Origin: Halovenus aranensis
GTDB lineage: Archaea > Halobacteriota > Halobacteria > Halobacteriales > Haloarculaceae
Assembly (NCBI RefSeq): GCF_900100385.1
Contig: NZ_FNFC01000004.1
Span: 124,001 to 188,000 of the forward strand
Direction: 5' to 3'
DNA length: 64,000 nt
Part shown: positions 43,664 to 52,808 of the stretch, one piece after another
Numbering within the stretch: position 1 is the first letter of the stretch
How the letters are laid out: the number at the start of each line of letters is the position of its first letter
Notes under the pieces: model-generated
The model's input: only the letters and a program-made list of their open reading frames with translations
Database searches by the model: none
What the model was told of the DNA's origin: nothing
Translations under genes and position numbers: made by a program

Positions 43664-44647
43664 ATGACGACACACAGGGAGCCACTCGAATCCGTACTGG
43701 AGACGGTCGGCGAAACGCCGCTCGTCCGGGTCCAGGCGAGTCCGGACGACGTACCCGTCTACGCAAAACTCGAATCGTTCAACCCCGGCGCGAGTATCAA
43801 AGACCGGCTCGGCGTCTATCTCGTCGAGAAGCACCTCGAACGCGGCGATATCGAGCCAGGAGGGACGGTCATCGAGCCCACAGCCGGAAACACGGGCATC
43901 GGCATCGCACTGGCCGCGACACAGATGGACGTCGAGGCAGAGTTCGTCGTCCCCGAGCGGTTCAGCGTCGAAAAGCAGACGCTGATGCGTTCACTCGGTG
44001 CGACGATTGTCAACACCCCCACCGAGGAGGGCATGAAACGCGCTATCGAAGTCGCCCACGAGCGAGCCGAGCGCAAGGACAACGCAATCGTTCCACAGCA
44101 GTTTGCCTCGCCGCTGAACGCGGCGGCGCACGAGGCGACGACCGGGCCCGAAATCTGGGACGCCCTCGACGGCGAGGTCGGTGCCGTTGTCGCGGGTTGT
44201 GGAACTGCGGGAACGCTCATGGGTATTGCCGGCTACATCAGCGAGCGTCAGCCCGACGTGCACGTCACTGCCGTCGAGCCCGAAGGGTCGCTGTTTGCCC
44301 GGACCAAAGGCGCGGATGTCGACCACGAAGAGTACAACATCGAGGGAATCGGTACGAGCGACCTGGGGACAAACGAACTGTTCGACGAGTCTCTGGTCGA
44401 CGAGGTACGGCAGGTCAGCGACCGCGCTGCACAGGAGGAACTCAAACGCCTCGCCCGCGAAGAGGGACAGCTGGTGGCCTCCAGCGCCGGTGCTGCGAGC
44501 GTTGCCGCGCGCGACGTCGCCGACAGAATCGCCGACGGCGACCTCGATGTTCCACACGAGACAGTCGTCACCGTCTTCCCGGATTCGAGCGAGCGCTACC
44601 TCTCGAAAGGCATCTACGACGAGTACGAGGAATGGGTCGACGACTAA
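43664..44647 (+). CDS. Cysteine synthase / cystathionine beta-synthase family PLP enzyme
   Basis: Fold-type II PLP enzyme of 327 residues. PLP Lys47 is in NPGASIKDRLG; substrate loop is EPTAGNTGIGIA, the phosphate loop is GCGTAGTLMG. The NTG-rich loop and the DRLG context slightly favour cystathionine beta-synthase, but O-acetylserine/O-phosphoserine sulfhydrylase is equally consistent with the fold. No CBS regulatory domain is present. The next gene, a gamma-family enzyme, starts 14 bases later, so they form a transsulfuration pair. Confidence 0.9.
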   Translation: MTTHREPLESVLETVGETPLVRVQASPDDVPVYAKLESFNPGASIKDRLGVYLVEKHLERGDIEPGGTVIEPTAGNTGIGIALAATQMDVEAEFVVPERFSVEKQTLMRSLGATIVNTPTEEGMKRAIEVAHERAERKDNAIVPQQFASPLNAAAHEATTGPEIWDALDGEVGAVVAGCGTAGTLMGIAGYISERQPDVHVTAVEPEGSLFARTKGADVDHEEYNIEGIGTSDLGTNELFDESLVDEVRQVSDRAAQEELKRLAREEGQLVASSAGAASVAARDVADRIADGDLDVPHETVVTVFPDSSERYLSKGIYDEYEEWVDD

Positions 44648-44661
44648 CCAGACGATAATAC

Positions 44662-45846
44662 ATGACACGAGATACCGACGACGACGGTTATCGCTTCGAG
44701 ACGGACAGTATCCACGCCGGACAGGAACCTGACGCGGAGACGGGCGCGGTTATGCCGCCCATCTACGCGACCTCGACGTACGTGCAGGACGGCCCCGGAG
44801 ACGACCGCGGCTACGAGTACTCGCGGACGGGGAACCCGACGCGAACAGTCCTCGAAGACAACCTCGCTGCGCTCGAAGGCGCAGAGTACGGTCGCGCCTT
44901 CGCCAGCGGGATGGCAGGCATAAACACGGTGCTGAACCTGCTCGAATCCGGCGACCACGTCATCGCCGGTGACGACGTTTACGGCGGCACACACCGCCTT
45001 TTCCGGCAGGTCTACGAGGATTACGACCTCTCGTTTTCCTTTGTTGATACCACCGACCACGACGCGGTCAGAGAAGCGATTCGTCCCGAGACTGAGCTGC
45101 TGTGGGTCGAGACGCCGACGAATCCGCTGATGCGGGTCAACGACATCGAGACGCTCGCCGATATTGCCCACGACCACGACGCGCTCTGTGCCGTCGACAA
45201 CACGTTCGCGACGCCGTACCTCCAGCAGCCACTCACACACGGTGCCGACATCGTCTCGCACTCGCTGACGAAGTATCTCGGCGGACACTCTGACGTTGTC
45301 GGCGGTGCACTCATCACGGACGACCCAGAGCTGGACGAGCAGTTCGGCTTCTATCAGAACAGCGTCGGCGCGACGCCAGACCCCTTCGCGTGTTTCCTGG
45401 TGTTACGCGGCACGAAGACGCTCCCGGTCAGGATGGACCGTCACTGCGAGAACGCGCGAACGCTCGCAGAGCGCCTCGAAGCCCACGAAGCCGTCGATAC
45501 CGTCTACTATCCCGGTCTGGAGTCTCACCCCAGTTACGACCTGGCGCGCAAACAGATGGACGACTTCGGTGGCATGGTCAGTTTCGAGCTGGACGCGACG
45601 CTTGACGAAACCGCCGAGTTTGTCGCCGAGACCGACGTGTTTGCGCTGGCCGAGAGCCTCGGTGGTGTCGAGAGCCTCATCGAACAGCCCGCGACTATGA
45701 CCCACGCTTCGATTCCCAAAGAGGAGCGTCTCGCGGCTGGTCTAACCGACGGCCTCGTTCGCATCAGTGTCGGCATCGAACACGTCGACGACCTCTGGGC
45801 AGACCTCGACGGCGCAATCGAGAGTGCAGTCTCGTCAGAAATCTAA
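44662..45846 (+). CDS. Cystathionine gamma-synthase / gamma-lyase family enzyme
   Basis: Cys/Met-metabolism PLP enzyme of 394 residues. PLP Lys204 is in VSHSLTKYLGGHSD; other motifs are YATSTYVQDGPG, YEYSRTGNPT, FASGMAGINTVL, and GGVESLIEQPATMTHAS. It either makes cystathionine from an activated homoserine and cysteine or cleaves it to cysteine. Which direction operates cannot be told from sequence. With the upstream gene it converts between homocysteine and cysteine. Confidence 0.92.
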   Translation: MTRDTDDDGYRFETDSIHAGQEPDAETGAVMPPIYATSTYVQDGPGDDRGYEYSRTGNPTRTVLEDNLAALEGAEYGRAFASGMAGINTVLNLLESGDHVIAGDDVYGGTHRLFRQVYEDYDLSFSFVDTTDHDAVREAIRPETELLWVETPTNPLMRVNDIETLADIAHDHDALCAVDNTFATPYLQQPLTHGADIVSHSLTKYLGGHSDVVGGALITDDPELDEQFGFYQNSVGATPDPFACFLVLRGTKTLPVRMDRHCENARTLAERLEAHEAVDTVYYPGLESHPSYDLARKQMDDFGGMVSFELDATLDETAEFVAETDVFALAESLGGVESLIEQPATMTHASIPKEERLAAGLTDGLVRISVGIEHVDDLWADLDGAIESAVSSEI

Positions 45847-45892
45847 TATAGGCTGCCGACGGAGACCCAAGCTGTTAAAAGGGTTTCATCCA

Positions 45893-45902
45893 GATATATA
45901 GG
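45893..45902 (+). promoter_or_regulatory. TATA box of the response-regulator gene
   Basis: GATATATAGG lies in the 114-base gap before the gene at 45961. A second T-rich element (TTAAAAGG, about 45875-45882) is upstream of it. The TATA-to-ATG distance of about 65 bases leaves a leader of about 35 bases. Confidence 0.4.
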
Positions 45903-45960
45903 TAGACAGCCGACCGGGGGAAGCCGCCGAGATGGTCGGTACCTACAGTCAGACGAAACA

Positions 45961-46506
45961 ATGACAGAAACTGACGATGAACGTGTCCTCGTCGTCGACG
46001 ACGAGGCGGAACTGGCGAACCTGTACACGACGTTTCTCGAGCCCGAGTACGATGTCGTGACGGCAACGAGCGGGGAGGACGCACTCGATGCGGTCGACAG
46101 TACGGTCGATGTGGTGTTACTCGACCGCCGAATGCCGGAGATGTCCGGCGACGAGGTGCTCGCAAAACTCGCCGAACGTGGTATCGACATTCAAGTTGCG
46201 ATGCTCACTGCGGTCGAACCCGAGCGGGACATCGTCGACTTACCGTTCGACGAGTACAAGACAAAGCCAGTGACGCGCGACGAACTCCTCGCGCTGGTGC
46301 AGGTCCTGCTCGACCGAGCGGAGTACGACAAACACAGTCAGGAGTTTTTCAGTCTCGCAGTCAAGAAGGCGACACTCGAAGCAGTCAACGAACACGGGAC
46401 CGAGGAGTACGAGAAAGTCGTCGACCGGCTCGACGAGCTCCGTGAGGGTATCGACATGACCCTCGAAGAGGTAAGCGCAAACAGAATCGTCCTCGACGAC
46501 TCTTGA
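45961..46506 (+). CDS. Response regulator with HalX domain
   Basis: Two-domain protein of 181 residues. The receiver domain (about 1-120) has the acidic pocket VVDDEAE, phospho-acceptor Asp55 in VVLLDRRMPEMSG, Thr in MLTAVEP, and Lys102 in YKTKPV. The C-terminal domain (about 120-178) is the haloarchaeal HalX coiled module (FFSLAVKKATLEAVNE...). There is no DNA-binding domain. A cognate kinase is not in the window, so its input is unknown. Confidence 0.9.
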   Translation: MTETDDERVLVVDDEAELANLYTTFLEPEYDVVTATSGEDALDAVDSTVDVVLLDRRMPEMSGDEVLAKLAERGIDIQVAMLTAVEPERDIVDLPFDEYKTKPVTRDELLALVQVLLDRAEYDKHSQEFFSLAVKKATLEAVNEHGTEEYEKVVDRLDELREGIDMTLEEVSANRIVLDDS

Positions 46507-46567
46507 GGGCACTGTCACCGTCCTGGGATGCGAAACCACTTTCACCCAGCCTCGTCACCCTGTGAGT

Positions 46568-47065
46568 ATGGCGCGAGTCTGTCTCGTAGGAGAGGAAGAG
46601 ATAACGCTGCAGTACGAACTCCTCTCCAGAGAGACTTCGCGAAACGCGCTTGCGGCATACGACCTCGAGGAACCTTTCGCCAACTCGATAGCCGTCGAGA
46701 CGGTCAGTCTCGGGGCCGCTGTCGCGCTGTTGAACGACCTCGATTGGTATCTCGCCCGCTTCGTCGAGGCCGCCTTCGTTCGCGAACCCTCGGTAAGCGA
46801 CACAGAGTGGCTCTCACGTGCGATGGCGACCGCGATTCGAGACGGTGACGTTGCCCCCACAGACAGCGGGCGCTTCCTCAAAGTGTACGGGCTCGAGCCT
46901 GTCGAGACAACCGTTGACGACGAGTCTGGCGAGGATTCGCCACAGTACAGGCTCGTTGAACCGATGTTACTGGCCCGGACCGGCCAGACTATCCCGGAGT
47001 ACGACCTTCGCGACGTCGAACAGACGCTCACGGTCCGAGTCACGGAGTCCGAATTCGGCGCCTGA
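46568..47065 (+). CDS. DUF5804-like haloarchaeal protein
   Basis: Protein of 165 residues, cytoplasmic, unknown function. It begins MARVCLVGEEEITLQYELLS and has conserved blocks VSLGAAVALLNDLDWYLARF and YGLEPVETTVDD. A GTG six bases upstream (46562) would give two more residues. It lies between the response regulator and aglB on the same strand. The family label is from overall resemblance only. Confidence 0.72.
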   Translation: MARVCLVGEEEITLQYELLSRETSRNALAAYDLEEPFANSIAVETVSLGAAVALLNDLDWYLARFVEAAFVREPSVSDTEWLSRAMATAIRDGDVAPTDSGRFLKVYGLEPVETTVDDESGEDSPQYRLVEPMLLARTGQTIPEYDLRDVEQTLTVRVTESEFGA

Positions 47066-47150
47066 GCGCGCTCTGGCGGGCCGGGATTTTTCGAGAGCAC
47101 ATGGCTGTATTACATAAAACTTATCCCCCCCGTTCTGTTCTCATCTTGTA

Positions 47151-50100
47151 ATGAGCAACTGGCGGGAACAGCTCTCCGAGGAGTCGGAATCAAAGGCGCT
47201 GGCAGCGTGGCTGGAGGACTACTACCACTTGCCAGTCCTGCTCCTTCTCGTCGGATTTGTGGTGTGGAATCGCTTGCGGAACTACGGTAACTTCATCGTC
47301 GACGGAACGGTCTATCTCTCGGGGAACGACCCGTGGTATCACCTCCGGATGACCGAATACGCGGCGAACAACTTCCCGTCGACGCTGTCGTTTGACCCCT
47401 GGACGTACTTCCCGTACGGGTCGGCAACCCAGCAGTTCGGGACGATGTTCGACCAGATTGTGGCGCTCGTCGCACTGGTCGTCGGCCTCGGGAATCCCAG
47501 TACCGAGCTAATAAACACTGTGGCACTCATCACTCCGCCGTTCTTGGCTGCCCTCGTCTGTCTCCCCGGGTATGTCATCGGGCGCCGTCTCGGCGGCCGT
47601 ATCGGGGGACTCGTCGTCGTCGCGATGGTCGCGTTTATGCCCGACCGCCTGCTCGCAGTGACGATTGCCGGGACCTTCGACCACCACGGCTGGGAGGTCC
47701 TGGTGATGTCACTCAGCGTACTCGGCCTCATGGTCGCCCTCTCTGCGAGTGAACAGGAGAGGCCCGTGTTCGAACTCGTTCTGGCACGTGAGTTCGAGGC
47801 GATGCGCAAGACCATCGGCTACTCGATGCTCGCTGGCGTCGCGATGGCGATGTACGTCTGGACGTGGCCGCCCGCGGTGTGGATTTTCGGCATTCTGGCC
47901 ATCTTTTTCACCATCCAGATGAGCCTGGACCACCTCCGCGCGCGGAGTCCCGAACACGTCGCGTTCGTCGGTGTCATCAGTATGACTACCGCGGGACTGT
48001 TGGTCATGAGCACGACCCGGACGTTCGAGTTGACCGGCGTGACGAGTCGGTCGCTGCTCCAGCCGGGGCTGGCCTTCGTCGTCGCTGGCGGCGTCGCCAC
48101 GCTCGCCGTGCTCTCGCGTCAGTTCGACAGACAGAATCTCAGTCGGTACTACTACCCGCTGACCGTCGGTGGCACAATCCTGCTCGTTGGCGTCCTTTCG
48201 TCGCTCCTGTTGCCGGAGCTGTTCGATTTCTTCGTCGGTCAGGTCGACCGTGTCTTCGGCTTCGTGACCAGTCCTGGTACAGCCGCCGGAACCATCGGCG
48301 AAGCACAGCCGATGGAGTTCAGCCAACTGCGAGACACCTATCAGCTCGCCCTGTTCACGGGCGGCATCGGCGGTGCAATCGTGCTCGTCCGGCAGGTCAT
48401 CAACGACCAGCCCCGGAGTGAACAGCTGTTGATAGTCCTCTGGGGGCTGATGATGCTGTTGGCGACGCTCACCCAGCTTCGCTTTGCCTACTACATGACT
48501 ATCGTGGTGGGCGCACTCAACGCAGTGCTGGTCGGCTTCGTCTTCCAGTTCACCGGGAGTTCCGCGGAGAAATTCGAGTTCGAAACGTACCAGGTACTCA
48601 CCGTCGCGGTGCTGGTGCTCGTCATCTTCGCTCCCTTGCTTGGTCTCCCGGTTATCAGCGCAGATACGACCGCGACCGAGTTCGCGTCTGACCGCAGCTA
48701 CCCCGGTGATGTCGTCGCCTGGGACGACAGCCTGCAGTTCATGAGCGAGAACACGCCACAGCCCGGTCAGTTCGGTGCGCCCGACAACGACCCGATGGAG
48801 CTGTTTGGCTCCTTCGACCAGACTGACGACTACGACTATCCCGACAGCTCGTACGGCGTGTTGTCTTGGTGGGACTACGGTCACTGGATAACCGAACGCG
48901 GCGAGCGGATTCCGACAGCGAACCCGTTCCAGGAGGGGACCGACACCGCTGCGCGGTTCCTCCTCGCACAGACCGAAGAGCAGGGACTCGACGTGCTCTC
49001 GGAGATGAGCGACGGCGAGAGCGCACAGACTCGGTATGTCATGATCGACTGGCGAATGGTCGAAACCGAGTCTTCACGGCCAGTCAGAGGGAAGTTCTTC
49101 GCGCCGCCGGAGTTCCATCCTGATTTCGAGCAGAAAGACTTCACCACACAGCTGATGCAGGTCGGGGAGCGCGACCGGCTCCGACCGCTTGCGCGGATAC
49201 AGAAACAGCCGTACTTCAATTCGATGGTCTCGCGGCTCTATCACTACCACGGCAGCGCAAAGAGTCCGGAGCCGGTCGTCGTCGAGTGGAACGGGCAGGA
49301 ACGCGAGTTTCAGCGTGAGGAACTCGACGGCCGGTCGTACATCGAGGCACCGTCGGGCGGAAGTACACAGGTGTTCGAAACGGTCGAACAAGCCCGTGAT
49401 TACGTCGAAAACACGACCTCCGCACAGCTGGGTGGTATCGGCGCGATGCCGAGCGAGCGAGTCTCTGGGCTCGAACACTTCCGGCTGGTTCACATGAGCA
49501 ACACGACGGCCATCCCGCAGACAAGGCAGGACCGCCAGATGGCCAGCTACGGCGTCAATCTCGCGATGCGGCTGTCGTACCGCCAGAACTTCAGAAACAC
49601 TGGCTTTGGACAGGCACTCATCGAGCAACTCGATAACGGCGAGATGAGCGACGAGCAACTCCGGCAACGGGCTGCTCTCAGGGCCATCAATATGATGTAT
49701 CCCACGACGCCTGCGTTCACGAAAACCTTCGAGCGCGTCCCCGGTGCAACGATTCAGGGTACTGGACCGGCGAACGAAATCGTCGACGTGTCGGTCGACC
49801 TGCAGCCAGAGAACGGTCAGCGGTTCACCTATCGTCGCCAGGTGGCCACCGACAGCGAGGGTAACTTCGAACTCACTGTCCCGTACGCCACGACCGGGTA
49901 CGACGAGTACGGCGTTGAAGAGGGGTACACCGACACCGCTGTCAAGGCAGTCGGCGAGTATCAGTTCACCGTCGGCACACCGGAGCGCGTCGACAACAGC
50001 ACTATCGTCCGCCAGCAGGCGACTGCGAACGTCTCTGAGGCGAAGGTCATCGGTGAGGATACCGACCCGGTGACCGTCGAAATCGAAGAACAAGAGCTGG

Positions 50101-50264
50101 ATCTCGGGGGGCAAGACGGCAACGAGTCGAGTGACGGCACAACTAACGGCGGAGCGAGCGATGGCGAAACCGACGACTCGGGTGGTGACGGAAGTAACAA
50201 CGAAACACAACATATTGCGCTGTCGACCGGAGTGACAGCCGTGGCACCGGCAGCGAGAACGTAG
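47151..50264 (+). CDS. aglB: Oligosaccharyltransferase AglB (STT3)
   Basis: Membrane enzyme of 1037 residues that transfers the lipid-linked glycan to Asn of N-X-S/T sequons outside the cell. It has about 13 N-terminal helices. The first luminal loop has GNDPWYHLR (the DxD-type motif region), then FDHHGWEV. The acceptor motif WWDYG lies at residues 573-577 (SWWDYGHWI). A C-terminal domain of beta strands and a Gly/Asp/Ser/Thr-rich tail follows. The next gene (DUF368) starts 2 bases later, so the two share an mRNA. Confidence 0.95.
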   Translation: MSNWREQLSEESESKALAAWLEDYYHLPVLLLLVGFVVWNRLRNYGNFIVDGTVYLSGNDPWYHLRMTEYAANNFPSTLSFDPWTYFPYGSATQQFGTMFDQIVALVALVVGLGNPSTELINTVALITPPFLAALVCLPGYVIGRRLGGRIGGLVVVAMVAFMPDRLLAVTIAGTFDHHGWEVLVMSLSVLGLMVALSASEQERPVFELVLAREFEAMRKTIGYSMLAGVAMAMYVWTWPPAVWIFGILAIFFTIQMSLDHLRARSPEHVAFVGVISMTTAGLLVMSTTRTFELTGVTSRSLLQPGLAFVVAGGVATLAVLSRQFDRQNLSRYYYPLTVGGTILLVGVLSSLLLPELFDFFVGQVDRVFGFVTSPGTAAGTIGEAQPMEFSQLRDTYQLALFTGGIGGAIVLVRQVINDQPRSEQLLIVLWGLMMLLATLTQLRFAYYMTIVVGALNAVLVGFVFQFTGSSAEKFEFETYQVLTVAVLVLVIFAPLLGLPVISADTTATEFASDRSYPGDVVAWDDSLQFMSENTPQPGQFGAPDNDPMELFGSFDQTDDYDYPDSSYGVLSWWDYGHWITERGERIPTANPFQEGTDTAARFLLAQTEEQGLDVLSEMSDGESAQTRYVMIDWRMVETESSRPVRGKFFAPPEFHPDFEQKDFTTQLMQVGERDRLRPLARIQKQPYFNSMVSRLYHYHGSAKSPEPVVVEWNGQEREFQREELDGRSYIEAPSGGSTQVFETVEQARDYVENTTSAQLGGIGAMPSERVSGLEHFRLVHMSNTTAIPQTRQDRQMASYGVNLAMRLSYRQNFRNTGFGQALIEQLDNGEMSDEQLRQRAALRAINMMYPTTPAFTKTFERVPGATIQGTGPANEIVDVSVDLQPENGQRFTYRRQVATDSEGNFELTVPYATTGYDEYGVEEGYTDTAVKAVGEYQFTVGTPERVDNSTIVRQQATANVSEAKVIGEDTDPVTVEIEEQELDLGGQDGNESSDGTTNGGASDGETDDSGGDGSNNETQHIALSTGVTAVAPAART

Positions 50265-50266
50265 CC

Positions 50267-51253
50267 GTGCAACCCTCCGAAACCATCGGGACCGAAGAGA
50301 CCCGACCCGCCGTTGTCGGCCTCGTCGTCGTCTACTGCAAGGGGCTGGCGATGGGTGCTGCAGACGCCGTCCCCGGCGTCTCCGGCGGAACTATCGCCTT
50401 CATTACCGGCATCTACGAGCGCCTCATCCGGGCGGTCACCTCACTCGACCCGTCGGTGATACTGCTGGTACCCTCGCTACGTCGCCAGCGTGGCCGTCAA
50501 GAGTTCGTTGCAGAGCTCCAGCGGATGGACGTTCCGTTCCTTATGGCCGTCGGGACTGGAATGGTGACGGCTGTCGCCATCCTTGCTCGCCTGGTCCAGT
50601 TCGCGCTATCGGCACTGCCGGGGCCGACCTTCGCGTTTTTCTTCGGTCTCATCGGCGCGTCGGCAGTTGCGCTCTTCGAGCGAGGGTGGGTATATCAGTC
50701 CGGTCCTGCGGTTGCGGCACTGGTCGGGTTCAGCGCCGCCTTCCTCGTTGCCGGCGAGACTGCGACCGGGACGTTCCCGCACAGTTTCCCCGTCATATTC
50801 GGTGCCGGCGTGCTCGCCATCTCTGGGATGGTACTCCCGGGCATTTCGGGAGCGTTCATCCTGCTCTTGTTGGGGCAGTACGACTACATGACGACGACAC
50901 TCAACGAGTTCATCGACGAGTTTATCGCAGTGTTACAGGGTAGTTCGCCCGACGCGTTCCTGGATGCAGCGCTGACTGTCGTCGTCTTCGTCAGCGGCGC
51001 ACTCATCGGGCTCTTTACGATCGCCTTTGCGGTCCGGGCCGCACTGGAGCGGTACCGCATGGCGACACTCGCATTCCTGGTGAGCCTGATGCTCGGAGCG
51101 CTTCGCTACCCAGCGATTCAGGTAACGGAGACGACATCGGCGTGGACGGTGCCCCGCGTCGCCGCTCTCTTTGCTGCGCTTGTTGCCGGTCTCGGGGCAG
51201 TGTTACTCCTCGATTATTACACCGAGGACTTCGGCTACGAAGCCGACGCCTGA
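50267..51253 (+). CDS. DUF368 membrane protein (PopT-like polyprenyl-phosphate translocase)
   Basis: Polytopic protein of 328 residues (about 8-10 helices). The hallmark CKGLAMGAADAVPGVSGGT (residues about 26-44) and TGIYERLIRAV match DUF368; a second glycine-rich repeat, ISGMVLPGISGAFILLLLGQ, lies near residue 190. In bacteria DUF368 proteins (PopT) help return undecaprenyl phosphate to the cytoplasmic face. Directly after aglB it is likely to recycle dolichyl phosphate released by glycan transfer. Start is GTG. Confidence 0.85.
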   Translation: MQPSETIGTEETRPAVVGLVVVYCKGLAMGAADAVPGVSGGTIAFITGIYERLIRAVTSLDPSVILLVPSLRRQRGRQEFVAELQRMDVPFLMAVGTGMVTAVAILARLVQFALSALPGPTFAFFFGLIGASAVALFERGWVYQSGPAVAALVGFSAAFLVAGETATGTFPHSFPVIFGAGVLAISGMVLPGISGAFILLLLGQYDYMTTTLNEFIDEFIAVLQGSSPDAFLDAALTVVVFVSGALIGLFTIAFAVRAALERYRMATLAFLVSLMLGALRYPAIQVTETTSAWTVPRVAALFAALVAGLGAVLLLDYYTEDFGYEADA

Positions 51254-51379
51254 GCCGAGACACAAACAACTATCATCCCGGTGGACGCACTGATAGCTGA
51301 GTATGCGACGGGAGTTGACCGGCGTCGAGAGCGAATCGAGAGACGACCGCACCCGAGGCGGCGTCCGCTGGAGGTAACG

Positions 51380-52447
51380 ATGGTGGTTTCCGAGTTGACT
51401 GTCGAGATTTTGATTGCAGGGTTTGCCGGCGGAATGGTCGGCGCGGCCATCGGTGCGCTCCCCGCACTGAGCCTGTCGGGTATCGCTATCGTTGTCGGCG
51501 AGATGACTGGAACGCTCGGCGATATCGAGGGGACAGCAATCGCCGGCGTCTTCGGGGTCGACCCAGCAACGGTCGACGTTCTCGGCCTCGGCGGCGCTAT
51601 CGGCTTCGGGCCGGTACTTGGCCCACACGTCGCTTTTGCCGGCGGCGTAGCTGCAACGGCGTTTTTGGGCAGACGAGAGACGTTCGATACCACGTTCCGG
51701 TACCACCAGGCCAAAAACATCACCAAACCGCTCGGTTCGGAGCCGGCGACACTTCTGGTCGGCGGCGCATTCGGCGTCTTCGGCGTCCTCGTGGCTCGCC
51801 TCGCCGTCTCAGCCGAGGTGCCGGTCGACCCAATCTTCTTCGCGGTGGTTCTCTCTGCGTTCGTCCACCGCCTCGCACTTGGTTATCCGCTGGTCGGTCG
51901 GGTGCGTGGAATGAGCCGTTCGATGCTCGATATGACTCCACACGTCCGTGACGAGCGCTGGGGCGAAGAGCCATACGAGACTGAACAGGGAACCGAAGGA
52001 CGGCTGGTCGTCGAGGTGTGGCTCCCGGACCATTACGAGCCGGCAAACGTCGCCGTGCTCGGGCTGGCCGTCGGTCTCGCCTCTGGCTACATCGCACTGG
52101 TGAGTGATAGCGCCTTCTTGGCCTTTGGTATCTCGCTTTTCAGCCTCGCATTCCTCGCGCTTGGCCAGTACAGGTTCCCAGTCACACACCACATGGCGCT
52201 CCCGGCCGGAATCGCAGCTCTCGCCGTTGCAAGCGAGTTCGACCCGACAGTCGGCCTCATCGCAGCGGGTGTGTTCGGCGTCCTCGGTAGTCTGCTCGGT
52301 GAAGGAGCTCAGCGCCTCTTCTACGCTCACGGCGACACTCACGTCGACCCGCCAGCCGTCTCTATCGTTGTAACGACGCTGCTGTTGGGCTTGCTCGCGA
52401 CCGCTGGCGTCATTGACCCCGAGTTGATTCCGTACCCGACTCTGTAG
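51380..52447 (+). CDS. Polytopic membrane protein, unknown
   Basis: Protein of 355 residues with about eight hydrophobic segments (for example ILIAGFAGGMVGAAIGALPAL, AFAGGVAATAFLG, LVGGAFGVFGVLVARLA). A polar segment near residues 195-240 (MTPHVRDERWGEEPYETEQG) is cytoplasmic or external. I use ATG 51380, which has GGAGGT about 5 bases upstream; an earlier ATG lacks this signal. It follows the DUF368 gene by 126 bases on the same strand. No family was recognised (DUF7973 type is possible). Confidence 0.7.
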   Translation: MVVSELTVEILIAGFAGGMVGAAIGALPALSLSGIAIVVGEMTGTLGDIEGTAIAGVFGVDPATVDVLGLGGAIGFGPVLGPHVAFAGGVAATAFLGRRETFDTTFRYHQAKNITKPLGSEPATLLVGGAFGVFGVLVARLAVSAEVPVDPIFFAVVLSAFVHRLALGYPLVGRVRGMSRSMLDMTPHVRDERWGEEPYETEQGTEGRLVVEVWLPDHYEPANVAVLGLAVGLASGYIALVSDSAFLAFGISLFSLAFLALGQYRFPVTHHMALPAGIAALAVASEFDPTVGLIAAGVFGVLGSLLGEGAQRLFYAHGDTHVDPPAVSIVVTTLLLGLLATAGVIDPELIPYPTL

Positions 52448-52450
52448 CCC

Positions 52451-52543
52451 TCAGGAACTGGTTTCTTCCTGTACCCACTCGCCGACGGGGTCGAACCGCT
52501 CTGCCCCGTCGAAGCGCAGTGATGTATACCGTCGGTATCGTGG
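52451..52543 (-). pseudogene. Protein-like relic in frame after the HEWD gene stop
   Basis: Directly after the HEWD TGA, in the same frame, 30 codons continue with haloarchaeal-looking sequence (SLRFDGAERFDPVGEWVQEE) to a second TGA. No ATG, GTG or TTG lies in front of it. It could be a decayed gene, a lost fusion, or a readthrough extension. Confidence 0.25.
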
Positions 52544-52726
52544 TCACTGAACGCCGGTCGGGTTGTAGTTTCCCGTGATGTCCCATTCGTGGACGCAGTG
52601 GGGCCGGCCGCGCCGTGTCTCACCATCGACCGTCGCCGCAACCCACGACGTGCGGTCCTCGTCCCACGTTTCGATGCGGCCACAACGAAGACACTCCCGC
52701 TCGGTCGGGGGTGCTATCGTACTCAT
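52544..52726 (-). CDS. HEWD family small zinc-binding protein
   Basis: Protein of 60 residues. CLRCGR near residue 12 and HCVHEWDITGNY near residue 43 give two Cys and His clusters; the HEWD block names the family. Such proteins are conserved in haloarchaea without known function, and a zinc-binding role is likely. I chose the ATG at 52726 (MSTIAPPTEREC). It is divergent to the DUF2237 gene at 52809. Confidence 0.8.
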   Translation of the reverse strand: MSTIAPPTERECLRCGRIETWDEDRTSWVAATVDGETRRGRPHCVHEWDITGNYNPTGVQ

Positions 52727-52808
52727 ACATCCGGGTACGAGGGAGAGAGACTTGAATCGTGTGTCTGGCACCCACAGCGGTTATCAGCGGGCTCTCCCTA
52801 GGACGGCT

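Noticed and set aside
47709-50213. Two long minus-strand frames (391 and 379 codons) antisense to aglB
   Set aside because: The residue composition is that of a frame shadow (HDDEQ-rich runs) and the aglB motif WWDYG is intact on the plus strand.
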